The position numbers and the translations under genes are program-made. Below the pieces are notes generated by a model that searched no databases, was not told the DNA's origin, and was given only the letters and a program-made list of their open reading frames with translations. DNA of 64,000 bases from Thermogemmata fonticola (GTDB lineage Bacteria > Planctomycetota > Planctomycetia > Gemmatales > Gemmataceae): the NCBI RefSeq assembly GCF_013694095.1, contig NZ_JACEFB010000002.1:62001-126000 (forward strand), in the 5' to 3' direction. Position 1 is the first letter of the stretch; each line of letters opens with the position of its first letter. Below, in pieces: positions 43,863 through 51,891 of the stretch.

Positions 43863-43907
43863 AGTCGCCTATTGGGAAGTCGCCTGTTGGAAAGTCACCT
43901 ATTGGGA
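43863..43907. repeat. three 15-bp tandem repeats
   Basis: AGTCGCCTATTGGGA (43863-43877), AGTCGCCTGTTGGAA (43878-43892) and AGTCACCTATTGGGA (43893-43907): units differ by one to three bases. They lie about 140 bases downstream of the promoter at 43698, in its presumed leader. Confidence 0.85.
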
Positions 43908-44123
43908 TCGTTGACGGAGTTTATTTCGATACTTCATAAAAAATGGATTAATGTAAAAGATAAACTAATGATAAGTAGAATAATTGATCAACAATCGGAT
44001 CGGATATATGCCGGCGCGAACAGGTGCTCGCGGGGCGGGAAGTGGAAGGGTAGATTCGTCTTCCCTCCGAAATGCTCGCCGGAGTAGAGTGTAGGCCCGT
44101 GTCCTGATGGGAGGGCGGAAGCG

Positions 44124-45422
44124 ATGCGTGTGTGTCTGGTCGAAGATGAACGAGTGGCAGCTTTGGAACCGCTAGTGGCGACACGTCCTGTCGGTCACCT
44201 GGTCTGCGGCATCACGACGCTGGCGGCCAAACAGCAGCGCTATCTGTCGGCCACGGAAGTGGGATACTGGTGCCGGTCTCACGTGGCCGAATGGTTGCGG
44301 TCCCAAGGTTGTGCGGAAGCGATCAATGATGCCCAATGGTTGCAACGTGCTCCCACCTTACTGGTCAATGGACGATGGCTGCCGCCAGGAGGGCATGTCC
44401 GCATCAAGACGGAAGGCGGCCCCTTCGTGGCGTGGCTGGGCGATGAATGGACTTATGCCTGGCTGGAGCCGGAGCAGTTGGCGGCTTGGCTGGAAGAAGG
44501 CAGTTTCGCCTCGCCGCAATGGTGGAGGCAATGGCCGGCCCAAACAGCGACGGGTCGGATCATCACCTATCTCTGGGAGTTGCTGGATTGCAATGGTGCG
44601 GAAATCGCACGGGATATCGCAGAAGGCGATTATGGCCATTGGTGGCCGGAAGCATCCCGCCATGTTACCGTTTTGGGTCCAAGTGAATGGCTCTACGTTC
44701 ATCCGACGGCCGAGATCGAACCCCAAGTGGTGATCGATACACGACCCGGACCCGTGGTGCTGGAAGCGGGGGTTTGCGTGCAAGCCTTCAGCCGCATCGA
44801 AGGCCCCTGCGCCATCGGAGCCGGAAGCATCCTCTACGGCGCGAAAATCCGAGGTGGAACAACGATTGGTCCCCACTGCCGCATCGGCGGAGAAGTGGAG
44901 AACAGCATCGTGATCGGCTACACCAACAAATATCATGAAGGTTTTCTCGGCCACAGTTACGTGGGCGCTTGGGTCAACTTGGCTGCTGGGACGCACACCA
45001 GCGATCTGCGCTGTGACTATGCACCCGTGACTGTGCCTCTGCAAGGAAAAGAGATTTGTACAGATCGGCGGAAAGTGGGGGCCTTCATCGGGGATCATGC
45101 CAAAACTGGGTTGGGCGTCTTGCTCGATGCGGGTACTGTGGTGGGTCCGTTTGCCCAGGTCCTGCCAATGTCGAGTTTTGCTCCCCGCTTCATTCCGGCA
45201 TTTCATCGCGCCAGTGAAGCCGGATTGAAAATGCTCCGAAATGTGGACCGTTTACTGGCAACTGCCCGGATCGTCATGCAGCGGCGGGGTTTCACTCTGA
45301 CGGCGGAAGGGGAACACCTATATCGCTCTCTCGCCTCGTATGTCTTTGAAACAGCCGAGGCCCCGACAACCAATGGCCCGTCTGAAACACCGACTGTCAT
45401 CCCGATGCGAAAGTCCGCCTGA
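44124..45422 (+). CDS. GlmU-like sugar nucleotidyltransferase/acetyltransferase family protein
   Basis: A 432-residue protein of the alternative GlmU-like family (TIGR03991 type). The N-terminal part (VCLVEDERVAALEPLVATRP) resembles a shortened nucleotidyltransferase without the standard L-A-A-G-x-G-T-R-M loop. From about residue 195 there is a left-handed beta-helix of hexapeptide repeats (VHPTAEIEPQVVIDTRPGPV, CAIGAGSILYGAKIRGGTTI, CRIGGEVENSIVIGYTNKYH), ending with GAFIGDHAKTGLGVLLDAGT. Members are thought to make or modify UDP-GlcNAc-type sugars for envelope polymers, but for this planctomycete version that is inferred. GGAGGGCGGAAGCG precedes the ATG. Confidence 0.85.
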   Translation: MRVCLVEDERVAALEPLVATRPVGHLVCGITTLAAKQQRYLSATEVGYWCRSHVAEWLRSQGCAEAINDAQWLQRAPTLLVNGRWLPPGGHVRIKTEGGPFVAWLGDEWTYAWLEPEQLAAWLEEGSFASPQWWRQWPAQTATGRIITYLWELLDCNGAEIARDIAEGDYGHWWPEASRHVTVLGPSEWLYVHPTAEIEPQVVIDTRPGPVVLEAGVCVQAFSRIEGPCAIGAGSILYGAKIRGGTTIGPHCRIGGEVENSIVIGYTNKYHEGFLGHSYVGAWVNLAAGTHTSDLRCDYAPVTVPLQGKEICTDRRKVGAFIGDHAKTGLGVLLDAGTVVGPFAQVLPMSSFAPRFIPAFHRASEAGLKMLRNVDRLLATARIVMQRRGFTLTAEGEHLYRSLASYVFETAEAPTTNGPSETPTVIPMRKSA

Positions 45423-45503
45423 GAACCGTGGGAAAGCAGTCTCAGCGGGGATAAACGGAGGAGTTCCATAACGTCGGCGACCTGGATGGCCGGAGATAAT
45501 CAG

Positions 45504-46964
45504 TCAGCGGCGGAACAAGCCGCGGAGCAGTTGCCTCAACCCGCGCCAGCGCTCCCGCCAGCTTCGGGAATACCCGCAGCGGAGCATGCCTTCCAGAATC
45601 TGATGTGTCGAAGAGGAAAGCGGCAGGACGGCCTCCTCATAGTGGGGGCGGAATCGACCGCGGCGAACCGATACGACTTGAGGCACAGTCAAACTTAGCA
45701 ATCCCTCCGGCCCTTGAGTGACGCCCCATCCGCTAGCGCCTCGTCCGCCGAAGGGTGTGGCCGGATGAGCTGTCGGAGCCAAGACGTCATTGACCGTCAC
45801 ATAACCCGCCGGCAGTTGAGCTGCCAGATGCTGTGCGAGTGCCATGTCCTTCGTGAAGATGGAAGCTGCTAGAGCGGAGGGGCATTGCCGGGTCAGAGCC
45901 AAGGCTTGCTCCACTGTGTCGAAAACGGCAATCGCAGCCAGGGGAGCAAAACACGGTTCCCGCATCACCGCGGCCTCAGCGGGTGTGTTCCAGAGGAATG
46001 TCGGCCGGCAGCCAGGAGCGGCTTCCGAGCTGGGAACGAAGAGGGGGGTGGCACCTTTCTCCACCGCATCGGCAAGCAGGCGGTGAAACTGCTCCTCTTG
46101 GGCCGGCGTTTGGAGAGCGAGGGGGGAAGACCGCTTGACGCGGGCCAGCCACGATTGCAGGGCGGTATGAAACGCCTCCGCAATGGAACGTTGTACCAGA
46201 ATACGCCGTACAGCGATGCACGTTTGGCCGCGATTGAAGGTCATCCCAAACCAAGCCGCTTGAACAGCGAGGGCGATGTCAGCGTCGGCCAGGACCCACA
46301 TCGGATCGCAGCCGGATAGCTCCAGCGTCGAAGGAATCAGACGTTCCCCCAAACGGCTGGCCAAGCGGCGCCCCACCGCTTCGGAACCGGTGAAGAGGAG
46401 ATAGTCGATATCCGCTTCCGCCAATTGAGGTCCTGCTTCGCGAGTAGCCGGGAGTATCTGCAGAACATCGCGATCCAACCCCGCTTGCTGGAACACTTGT
46501 CCGATGGCCTGCGCGCAGCGCGGCGCCTGCTCGCTCGGTTTCCAGAGGACGCTATTCCCCGCTGTCAGAGCTTGCGCGATGGGTACGATGTTGAGAAACA
46601 GAGGATAATTCCACGTACCGATGATGCCCACGACACCCCAAGGCCGGCGATGGACAACATCACGACAACCCCAAAGCCAGAGCGGCCGATCCCAAAGCGA
46701 AACTTTGCGGGGGGCCAAGATACGCCGAGCATGCCGTTCCAGAAACTTCAAGGCGCTGGCAATAGGAAGCAATTCGGAAGCTAAAACTTCCTGGGGTGAT
46801 CGCTGGACATCATCGTAAGCGGCCTGCCAGAGACGCTCCCGCTGACAAATGAGTTGTTCTCTCAAGCGGCGAATGAACTGCAACCGTTGTGAGACGGTTT
46901 TACCGCTCCAACTCGGCAGGGCCGACCGCGCGGCGGAGGCTTCGCGTTCTAGGGGCATTGTCAT
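45504..46964 (-). CDS. aldehyde dehydrogenase family protein (class 3-like)
   Basis: A 486-residue NAD(P)-dependent aldehyde dehydrogenase. Landmarks are GIIGTWNYPLFLNIVPIAQA (cofactor-binding P-W-N-Y region), FTGSEAVGRRLASRLGERLI, the general-base Glu in STLELSGCDPMWVLADADIA and the catalytic Cys in NRGQTCIAVRRILVQ. Length and order resemble class 3/fatty aldehyde dehydrogenases rather than the 500-residue class 1. The C-terminus is basic (RSWRERWRGLRQLLRG) and could associate with membrane. An aldehyde from lipid or carotenoid metabolism is a plausible substrate, which is inference. ATG 46964 is followed by a second ATG at 46958. Confidence 0.9.
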   Translation of the reverse strand: MTMPLEREASAARSALPSWSGKTVSQRLQFIRRLREQLICQRERLWQAAYDDVQRSPQEVLASELLPIASALKFLERHARRILAPRKVSLWDRPLWLWGCRDVVHRRPWGVVGIIGTWNYPLFLNIVPIAQALTAGNSVLWKPSEQAPRCAQAIGQVFQQAGLDRDVLQILPATREAGPQLAEADIDYLLFTGSEAVGRRLASRLGERLIPSTLELSGCDPMWVLADADIALAVQAAWFGMTFNRGQTCIAVRRILVQRSIAEAFHTALQSWLARVKRSSPLALQTPAQEEQFHRLLADAVEKGATPLFVPSSEAAPGCRPTFLWNTPAEAAVMREPCFAPLAAIAVFDTVEQALALTRQCPSALAASIFTKDMALAQHLAAQLPAGYVTVNDVLAPTAHPATPFGGRGASGWGVTQGPEGLLSLTVPQVVSVRRGRFRPHYEEAVLPLSSSTHQILEGMLRCGYSRSWRERWRGLRQLLRGLFRR

Positions 46965-47133
46965 GGAGTCAAGGGATTATAGGGATTCCCACTTCCGTTT
47001 TTGTAGGGAGATTGTGAGCATAAAGCCGTGTCTGATCAGCACGCCGCTGGGTTCCCTGAACGCCGGAAGTGGATCGCTAGATCCTGACGATTCAGTCGAA
47101 GTGGGTGGCCAAGCTGATGATTCCAGTTCTAGA

Positions 47134-49026
47134 CTATTGTGTCGCCTTCTTGAGGTCCTCCTCCAAGGTGGCCATCTGAGCGGCGCGATTGATGATGATC
47201 CCTTTCTTGTCCGTAACGAGGATGTGCGGCACGACAAGTATCCCGTAGGCATTGGCCAGGGGACTTTTATCCAGTCCTCCGGGAGCGAAGAGATGGATGC
47301 CGGGCATTTTGTGGGCTGTTAGAGCTTCGGCGGCGGCCTTGGCATCATCATCGACGCTGATCACGACCAGTTCGAGTCCCTTCGGACCGTAGTCCCGGAG
47401 CAAGGATTGCAGTTTGCGTGCATCCTCAGCCAAGGTACTGCTCCAGCTTGCCGTGTAATACACGATGACGGCTTTATCGCGCAAACTGCTAGTGTCGAAG
47501 GTCTGTCCGTTGCCCAAGAGAGAGCCGGTGAGACTCAGCGGTTTACCCACGCTTTCCAAGCGGCGAATGGCGCCGGCGGCCTTGGCGGCATGGGAATGCT
47601 GACGATAGCGCGTGGTCAATACCGTATACCATTCCCTGGCCTTGGATTCGCCTTGGGGTGTAAACTCCAAGGCCATAGCCAAGCGCAAAACCGCTTCCGG
47701 TGCATCCTCGCTATCCGGATACGTTGTGGCAAACTCTTCCAAGGCTTTGCGCCACTTCTCCTGCACAGCGGCGAAACTTTCGGGAGAAGCGCTGCGCAGG
47801 GCCAAGCTGTTCTCGGCCAGCAGGAGCCGGAATGCCGCATGGGCGGCCAGAGGGGATGAGGCCTGGTGCAATCGTTCTTTCAACTGCCGTAAGCGAACCA
47901 GATAGGAACCATCAGCCTTATCCCCTTCGGCGGCACCTCCCAAGCTGTCAATGAGCAAACGTAGCCACGGTTCCTGTTGCGGGCCTTCGGGAAGCTTCGC
48001 CAGGATTTGCTCCAGGACCTTGACCCGCTGAGCATTGTGGCTGGCCAACGCCTCGGCCGTGGGGGGGGTGGGAGTTTGCTGATCGATTTCGTGGAGTTGA
48101 GCCACAAGGTCTTTAATGGCATCGGTTATGACCGGTCCCTGGGACGTGGTCGACATTTGGCCGAGGGAGGGGCCATCGATTAGCTTCCAGGCCCGTCCGA
48201 CTAAAACCATTTCACCCAGAGGCAAAAACCGTGCGGTCTCACCGTCGTAAACGAGGAGCATGGCTTGCTTGTGCGTGATCCAGTCATCGCGCAGATTCCA
48301 GGTGTCGCCGGGGATAGTTTGAGGCGGGGCTAATTCAAGATGGCCCCAGCGTGTTTGTGGGGAAAGTTTCAGTTGCTCTGCGGCCTCTAGCACGCGTTGG
48401 CCGACTCGTGCCGCTCGTTCCAAAAGTGGCCCCGCTTTATCGGCTGGCATTCCCAGGTAATCGAGATTGGATTTGTTAAGGGCTAAGGCTTCGGCCCGTC
48501 GACTGTCACGCGTCAGGATCGCTTGCAGAAGTTCCTGGGACAACTCCTCAGGAGACAGGACGACCCACTCATCGACTAGGCCGTCGCGATTGCGGTCCAG
48601 TCCCCATTTGCTGCCATTAGGACCCAACCAGCGGTATTGCACCGGCTCTGTGGTTCGCGTGGGGTAAACCTCCCGAAATGCTTCCACACCGTTGTAATAA
48701 TATGCCACAATGTTGTAGCTTTGATTGTCGTAGCTGACAAATTGACGCAGAGGCAGGCCTGCGGAGTCACGCACAACGTACCCCAGGGGAGTTCGCCCAT
48801 CCTTCGGGTTCAGAATCGGTTCCACCTTACACGTTTTCCACTGCTCCGCAGGGGGCGTGGAGATCAGCAATCCCGGATATTTCGGCTGCCGCCGGAGTGC
48901 CTCCTCGACGCTGAGTGCGGGGGGCTGCCCCGATGCCGAGTGGGCCATCACTGCCGTCAGCAGCATCGTCGCCGCCAACATCAGCGTCCTTGTGCCTTGC
49001 CCCTTCAATTTCCGCTGGGTTTCCAT
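47134..49026 (-). CDS. exported protein with a C-terminal thioredoxin-like domain lacking CxxC
   Basis: 630 residues. A signal peptide (MLAATMLLTAVMAHSASGQ) is followed by a long N-terminal region with a helical, TPR-like part (EEFATTYPDSEDAPEAVLRL, AREWYTVLTTRYRQHSHAAK). The final 150 residues are a TlpA/AhpC-type thioredoxin fold: GNGQTFDTSSLRDKAVIVYY, GLELVVISVDDD and GILVVPHILVTDKKGII with the cis-Pro in VVPH. The redox site W-C-x-x-C is replaced by Trp528-Ser529-Ser530-Thr531-Leu532, so it should not do thiol-disulfide exchange. It may be a binding module instead. The general architecture is common in planctomycetes. Confidence 0.85.
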   Translation of the reverse strand: METQRKLKGQGTRTLMLAATMLLTAVMAHSASGQPPALSVEEALRRQPKYPGLLISTPPAEQWKTCKVEPILNPKDGRTPLGYVVRDSAGLPLRQFVSYDNQSYNIVAYYYNGVEAFREVYPTRTTEPVQYRWLGPNGSKWGLDRNRDGLVDEWVVLSPEELSQELLQAILTRDSRRAEALALNKSNLDYLGMPADKAGPLLERAARVGQRVLEAAEQLKLSPQTRWGHLELAPPQTIPGDTWNLRDDWITHKQAMLLVYDGETARFLPLGEMVLVGRAWKLIDGPSLGQMSTTSQGPVITDAIKDLVAQLHEIDQQTPTPPTAEALASHNAQRVKVLEQILAKLPEGPQQEPWLRLLIDSLGGAAEGDKADGSYLVRLRQLKERLHQASSPLAAHAAFRLLLAENSLALRSASPESFAAVQEKWRKALEEFATTYPDSEDAPEAVLRLAMALEFTPQGESKAREWYTVLTTRYRQHSHAAKAAGAIRRLESVGKPLSLTGSLLGNGQTFDTSSLRDKAVIVYYTASWSSTLAEDARKLQSLLRDYGPKGLELVVISVDDDAKAAAEALTAHKMPGIHLFAPGGLDKSPLANAYGILVVPHILVTDKKGIIINRAAQMATLEEDLKKATQ

Positions 49027-49359
49027 CCGCTGCCCTCCATGCAGAATACTGGGCCTTTTTTCTCTTCGGCAAACATGGCGAGGGAGATTGATGGGAAGCC
49101 GGCCTTTCCTGAGGGAGATAAGGCTCAGGAGTGTAGAGATAGCAAGTCGCCTCGCTTAGCCAGCATGAGTTCGCTTTTTCCTTTCCGCGAGAAAGTCCGG
49201 AATCTTATGTTGGAATCCTGATGTACTTCGTGATGTATTCCTGAGTATATGTGATATTATGTATCAAGATCGAAGTATTGTCAAATATCCTGATGTGAGG
49301 CACTGGCTGCGAAGGCGTCTCGTCAAAGGAAGTGATCCAGGTGAGCAAGGGAACGGGCG
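49027..49359. other. intergenic region, no gene seen
   Basis: About 330 bases between two minus-strand genes. The centre (49195-49300) is AT-rich, with ATCCTGATGT at 49216 and again near 49288. It could hold the promoter of the exported thioredoxin-like gene. I see no ORF or hairpin terminator. Confidence 0.45.
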
Positions 49360-49707
49360 TCAGATCGCCTCAGGGCCGCGTTCCCCAGTGCGGATTCGGA
49401 TGCAGTCTTCGAGGGGCAGAATGAAGATTTTCCCATCGCCGATGCGTCCTTCGGGACCGGTGCGAGCCGCGGAGATAATGGCTTGGACGGTGGGTTCGAC
49501 AAAGTCTTCGTTGACGGCGATCTGAAGTTGCACCTTGCGGAGCATGTTGATGGTCAGTTCGTGACCGCGGTAGATTTCCGTTTGACCCTTCTGTCGGCCG
49601 AAACCGAGGACATCGAGAATGGTCAGGCGGAACACCTCGACCTGATTGAGCGCCGCTTTTACGGCATCGAGCTTATCCGGCGGAATGATGGCGATGATGA
49701 GCTTCAT
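49360..49707 (-). CDS. glnB: PII family nitrogen regulatory protein, Tyr51 replaced
   Basis: A 115-residue PII signal-transduction protein that senses 2-oxoglutarate and ATP/ADP to control nitrogen metabolism. Family features are intact: start MKLIIAIIPPDKLDAVKAAL, LGFGRQKGQTEIYRG, the B-loop GPEGRIGDGKIFI and C-loop EDCIRIRTGERG. The T-loop residue aligned to E. coli GlnB Tyr51, the uridylylation site, is Leu51 (GHELTIN in place of GAEYMV), so it cannot be controlled by GlnD-type uridylylation. ATG 49707 matches the canonical N-terminus. No amtB, glnA or glnD is in the window. Confidence 0.92.
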   Translation of the reverse strand: MKLIIAIIPPDKLDAVKAALNQVEVFRLTILDVLGFGRQKGQTEIYRGHELTINMLRKVQLQIAVNEDFVEPTVQAIISAARTGPEGRIGDGKIFILPLEDCIRIRTGERGPEAI

Positions 49708-49761
49708 AGGGAGATTGTCAAGTCGGGACAAACGCTCGGCGATTTTGCGGCGAAGCGAGTT

Positions 49762-49968
49762 TCATCCAGTGATTATATGAAAGTCGAGAAGGCCGGGTGT
49801 GGGCTGCGGAAGGAAGGACATCAGGCGTTCCCGTAGTTCGATCTCAGCGAGGTGTCGTGATTCCCACGCGATGGCGCGCCGTTGGAGACTGACCCAGAAA
49901 GTTTCCAATCGCGGATTAGTCCCGCTGCCCGTCGTGCCATCCAGCAGGGCGCGAAGTTTAATGAATGC
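49762..49968 (-). pseudogene. possible gene remnant (open frame without start codon)
   Basis: A minus-strand frame runs open from 49968 to a stop at 49762 with a protein-like translation, including NPRLETFWVSLQRRAIAWES and RHLAEIELRERLM, but has no ATG, GTG or TTG start before that stretch. It is preceded by an in-frame TGA. It may be a degraded gene, the tail of a frameshifted gene from upstream, or chance in GC-rich DNA. No family is recognised. Confidence 0.25.
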
Positions 49969-50032
49969 TCAGCGGTCTAGGCGGGGCGCATGCCGTAGGG
50001 TCTGGTTGGGATGTTCATCTGGATCGTCACGG

Positions 50033-51214
50033 TCAGGGAAGGGGGTACAAACCAACTCCTCTGACTGAGCGGCGCACTGCGGCAGGCTTCCAAGGTGAAT
50101 GTTCCGGGGGCGACGTTGGTGGAGATTCCTGAACCGGCGGCGAGAATGGCAAGTGTGAAGGGGTAGCTACTCCCTCCATCGCTAGCGGAAGGTGAGACGC
50201 CTCCGGCAGGGCTGGAGTTTGAACAATGGCCGGGACAGCGGCAGATGTCGCGAGAGGCAGTGGTGCCACTGGAGCTGACGGCGAGGAATCATGACTGGAC
50301 ATAGCAGGCAGCACCGCTGACGCAGGCCATCCCTGAATCGAATGATGAACACTCGGTATACTCCGCGAGGGCTGGAATATCGGCGGTGTGGGCTGTACAG
50401 GGGGCGGGAGTGTGCCGGCAGGCGGCACTGGCTGTGTCCCCTGCTGAGAGACGGACAGAGTAGGGAGTGGCTGGGAACGAGAGTTGCCGCTTGCCGCAGG
50501 GAGCGAATCCGTCGGCGACGGCGCAGCGAGCACGGGCATAGGAAAGGCTCCCGCCGTGGCTCCCGTGATGTGATACCAGTCGGCGGAAGCCCTGGGATAT
50601 TGGCCGTGGGATTGTACCAGAAAAGCGGGGGGAGTGGCTGCTCCGTAGCCGTACCAGCGATAAGCTGGCGGACCAGCGTAGATTGTAGCCCCTTGGGTGT
50701 TGGTGCCTCGGAAAGGAGTTTGAGCGGAGGGGGGAGGCGTCGCTGCGGCGTTTGTTGTCCCAGTTGCCAGAAAAGCGGGTTTGGAAAACAGTCGGACGGC
50801 GGGCGGTTGAGGATTGCTTCCGTTGGTCCAGCCGGACTGAGCTTCGGAAGTGGTGTGAGGATCAGGGGAAACGGATGGTACGGAAGCAGCGGTGGGCAGG
50901 ACGCTTTCCGCTTCAGCGACCCCTCGGAGCCAAGCAGGGGGGGGCGATTGGACGGGGCGAGCCGGAGGGGATGCCATCGGAGAGCGGCGCACAGGGGTCA
51001 TGCCGAGGGGGGGTAAAGGTTCCCCTTGGGCGCGAATCACCTCTGACTTATAGAAAGCGGGCTTCGCCTGAGCATCGAGAAGTTGCGGTGCTAGCAGGCG
51101 TGCCGAGCGAGGGGGCGAAGGGGGAAAGGAGTCGAGGGCGTCCCCCGCAGGATCGGCCCCCAAGCCAGCAACCGCTCCGAGAAGTACTCCACCCACACCC
51201 AATTGCCAGCGCAT
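50033..51214 (-). CDS. exported proline/serine-rich low-complexity protein
   Basis: 393 residues. A signal-like start (RWQLGVGGVLLGAVAGLG) is followed by a Pro/Ser/Thr/Ala-rich chain with no visible fold (PPAPTPP-like runs such as PPPVQPTPPIFQPSRS). AGGAGGATGAT directly before ATG 51214 supports the start. The composition suggests a cell-envelope or surface protein, perhaps a structural or glycosylated stalk; that is inference. The last 250 bases are also open in the frame one base earlier, with a more GC3-rich and more protein-like translation, so a frameshift near 50290 is possible. It is upstream-linked with two other secreted genes on the same strand. Confidence 0.6.
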   Translation of the reverse strand: MRWQLGVGGVLLGAVAGLGADPAGDALDSFPPSPPRSARLLAPQLLDAQAKPAFYKSEVIRAQGEPLPPLGMTPVRRSPMASPPARPVQSPPPAWLRGVAEAESVLPTAASVPSVSPDPHTTSEAQSGWTNGSNPQPPAVRLFSKPAFLATGTTNAAATPPPSAQTPFRGTNTQGATIYAGPPAYRWYGYGAATPPAFLVQSHGQYPRASADWYHITGATAGAFPMPVLAAPSPTDSLPAASGNSRSQPLPTLSVSQQGTQPVPPAGTLPPPVQPTPPIFQPSRSIPSVHHSIQGWPASAVLPAMSSHDSSPSAPVAPLPLATSAAVPAIVQTPALPEASHLPLAMEGVATPSHLPFSPPVQESPPTSPPEHSPWKPAAVRRSVRGVGLYPLP

Positions 51215-51295
51215 ATCATCCTCCTGACCCCAAGCTCCGGCGTGTGCCAAAGTTCTGACAGGCCAGCTTGACCCCAAGGGCCGAGCTGCCCAGAG

Positions 51296-51811
51296 TCAGC
51301 GGCGTGTCCCGGACCGGGCCGCGCCCAATCCGGCGAGCGCGGGACGCGCACCACCCGCTGGCGCCAACGGCGTGGGGAAGAAACCAAGAGTGTTGTTGAA
51401 CACAACCGGATGGCCGGCTGGCGGCAAGATGCGATCCCCATCCGCAACACGCTCGGACAGCGGGTCCGGAGCCGCCGCTAATTGCGGGAAAAACAGAGGT
51501 CGAGGACCTCCCGGAGCCACGAACGGAGCACCGCCGCCTCGTCCCACACTCATCCCCAACGTTCCCGGACGAACACCGTAATAATAGTTCACTCCCGGAT
51601 TGATTCCTGACAATAAATTCAAATAAGGACTCAATGGCTGAGTTTGTGGATTATAAATGTTCGGCATCAGGTTGTAGGGATTGATCGCGCCGGAGGGGGG
51701 AAGATAGGGAATCGAGGGCAAATTGCTGCCATACTGCTGGAGCGGTGTTTGGGCTTGCAAGGAATGGCTCAGGCACAAACCAGCGGCTATGATCCACATA
51801 GATCGTGTCAT
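51296..51811 (-). CDS. exported glycine/proline-rich protein, function unknown
   Basis: 171 residues with a signal peptide (WIIAAGLCLSHSLQAQ) and a Pro/Gly/Asn/Tyr-rich mature chain (YNLMPNIYNPQTQPLSPYLN, GVNYYYGVRPGTLGMSVGRG). Similar short secreted proteins are common in Gemmatales. It is flanked on the same strand by the export lipoprotein (80 bases upstream) and the proline-rich protein (downstream), which suggests a joint envelope role. No domain recognised. Confidence 0.6.
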   Translation of the reverse strand: MTRSMWIIAAGLCLSHSLQAQTPLQQYGSNLPSIPYLPPSGAINPYNLMPNIYNPQTQPLSPYLNLLSGINPGVNYYYGVRPGTLGMSVGRGGGAPFVAPGGPRPLFFPQLAAAPDPLSERVADGDRILPPAGHPVVFNNTLGFFPTPLAPAGGARPALAGLGAARSGTRR

Positions 51812-51891
51812 GATGGTATCACTCTATAGAGTCGTTCTAATAGGTGGCTCCCAGTGTATACACTTCTGAAGAAGCCAGGTTACATTTCGTC

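Larger units (their letters stand above)
43376..44123. other. 750-bp intergenic region with an AT-rich island
   Basis: No gene is supported between the caspase-like gene and the GlmU-like gene, which diverge. The stretch from about 43680 to 44020 is markedly AT-rich against a GC-rich background (for example AAAAAATGGATTAATGTAAA near 43938). It holds a near-consensus promoter (43698-43726) and three 15-bp repeats (43863-43907). Short open frames here lack protein-like character. Confidence 0.5.
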
